In this document: positions 63,303 to 64,000 of the stretch, one piece after another
Numbering within the stretch: the stretch's first letter is position 1
Layout of the letters: each line of letters opens with the position of its first letter
Assembly (NCBI RefSeq): GCF_002086155.1
Contig: NZ_MVHE01000014.1
Coordinates: 49,850 to 113,849 of the forward strand
Source of the DNA: Mycobacterium angelicum
GTDB taxonomy: Bacteria > Actinomycetota > Actinomycetes > Mycobacteriales > Mycobacteriaceae
Direction of reading: 5' to 3'
Length of the DNA: 64,000 nt
Translations under genes and position numbers: made by a program
Notes under the pieces: model-generated
The model's database searches: none
The model's input: the letters and a program-made list of their open reading frames with translations, nothing else
Told to the model about the DNA's origin: nothing

Positions 63303-63950
63303 ATGGCGCAGCGCAAGAAACGCCGCAGCCACCGCAGTTCCGGTGCCGCGGCAGGCGTAACCGGGCCCGCAGCCGCGTCATGCCTGCATAGCGTCGAGAC
63401 TCACCCGCCCGCCCGCCTCGAAAGCGCATCGATCTGGAATCGCCGGCGGGTGCTGCTGCTGAATTCCACGTATGAGCCGCTCACCGCATTGCCACTGCGC
63501 CGCGCGATCGTCATGTTGATCTGCGGTAAGGCCGACGTGGTGCACGACGATCCGGCTGGACCCCTGATCCACTCGGCGACCAGGTCGATCGTTGTGCCGT
63601 CGGTGATTCAGCTACGCACCTATGTGCGAGTTCCCTACCGGGCCCGGGTCCCTATGACCCGGGCCGCATTAATGCACCGCGACCGGTTCTGCTGCGCCTA
63701 CTGCGGAGCGAAGGCCGACACCGTCGACCACGTGGTACCGCGCAGCCGCGGTGGCGACCACTCGTGGGAGAACTGCGTCGCCTGCTGCTCGGCATGCAAC
63801 CACCGCAAGGGCGACCGCCTGCTCGCCGAGCTCGGCTGGGTATTGCGCCGCGCGCCGCTGCCACCGACCGGCCAGCACTGGCGATTGCTGTCGACGGTCA
63901 AGGAGTTGGACCCCTCCTGGGCACGCTATCTTGGCGAAGGCGCGGCCTAA
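63303..63950 (+). CDS. HNH endonuclease family protein
   Basis: 215 residues from the ATG at 63303 with GGAGGA 4-9 bases upstream; the frame continues upstream but starts there. N-terminus basic (QRKKRRSHRSSG). The HNH motif is CAYCG (first Cys pair), DHVVPRSRGGDHSWENCVACCSACNHRKGD (His, Asn and second Cys pair). The N-terminal domain (LLLNSTYEPLTALPLRRAIVML) is shared by the mycobacterial Rv2469c family. Function unknown; not near restriction genes. Confidence 0.88.
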   Translation: MAQRKKRRSHRSSGAAAGVTGPAAASCLHSVETHPPARLESASIWNRRRVLLLNSTYEPLTALPLRRAIVMLICGKADVVHDDPAGPLIHSATRSIVVPSVIQLRTYVRVPYRARVPMTRAALMHRDRFCCAYCGAKADTVDHVVPRSRGGDHSWENCVACCSACNHRKGDRLLAELGWVLRRAPLPPTGQHWRLLSTVKELDPSWARYLGEGAA

Positions 63951-64000
63951 GAGTTGATTCATAAGTCGGCTGGTGGGGACTGTTGAATCGTTGGGTTTGT

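Overview
The window is chromosomal DNA from a slow-growing mycobacterium. The evidence is high-GC coding, a PE_PGRS gene, a complete mce operon, a lipoprotein L,D-transpeptidase, and a long block that matches (from memory, in inverted orientation) the M. tuberculosis region Rv2518c to Rv2469c. The species cannot be fixed from sequence alone. It is not M. tuberculosis, because the mce operon and the Tc-toxin-like locus do not sit next to Rv2518c there.

Left end (1-9739): a minus-strand two-gene locus resembling insecticidal Tc toxins lies directly downstream of the 3' end of a tRNA-Lys(CTT). The first gene encodes a 2623-residue SpvB/TcB-TcC (RHS) fusion with a variable C-terminal tail ending in a predicted His-rich nuclease domain. 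Twelve bases later a GTG-started TcA-like gene begins and runs off the window. This is the accessory part and the most unusual content.

9937-22145: an L,D-transpeptidase (ldtB/lppS), then a minus-strand mce operon with tightly packed genes (yrbEA, yrbEB, mceA to mceF, a Mce-associated protein, an MPT64-like secreted protein). It would build a lipid-import complex in the cell envelope. A small secreted glycine-rich protein is divergent to it.

22148-30088: tRNA-His, orn, a HerA-like ATPase, the mycolate-type reductase cmrA, an Atg22/UMF1-like transporter, a proline-rich MmpS-like membrane protein, the TetR repressor bkaR, and the acyl-CoA synthetase fadD35.

30175-41298: a branched-chain amino-acid catabolic block. 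scoA-scoB-accD1-accA1-fadE19-MaoC-citE and bkdABC together supply nearly every step from branched-chain keto acids (leucine) to acetyl-CoA and acetoacetyl-CoA. The same CoA-transferase, hydratase and lyase can handle itaconate. Three copies of GTTA-N8-TAAC, two at bkaR/fadD35 and one at scoA, look like the operators of this regulon.

41304-63950: echA14 (both usual catalytic Glu replaced), a double zinc-ribbon membrane protein, a PE_PGRS gene, tRNA-Arg(TCT), lipQ, a glycerolipid operon (WS/DGAT-like, plsC, plsB2), an ssb paralogue preceded by two exact DnaA boxes, the ABC-F factor ettA, a 54-bp tandem repeat, the large NAD-glutamate dehydrogenase gdh with two following genes, aglA-glbO, and an HNH endonuclease. 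Many neighbouring genes overlap by 4 bp (ATGA or GTGA), so translational coupling is common. Several genes (orn, cmrA, the Atg22-like gene, echA14) look leaderless.
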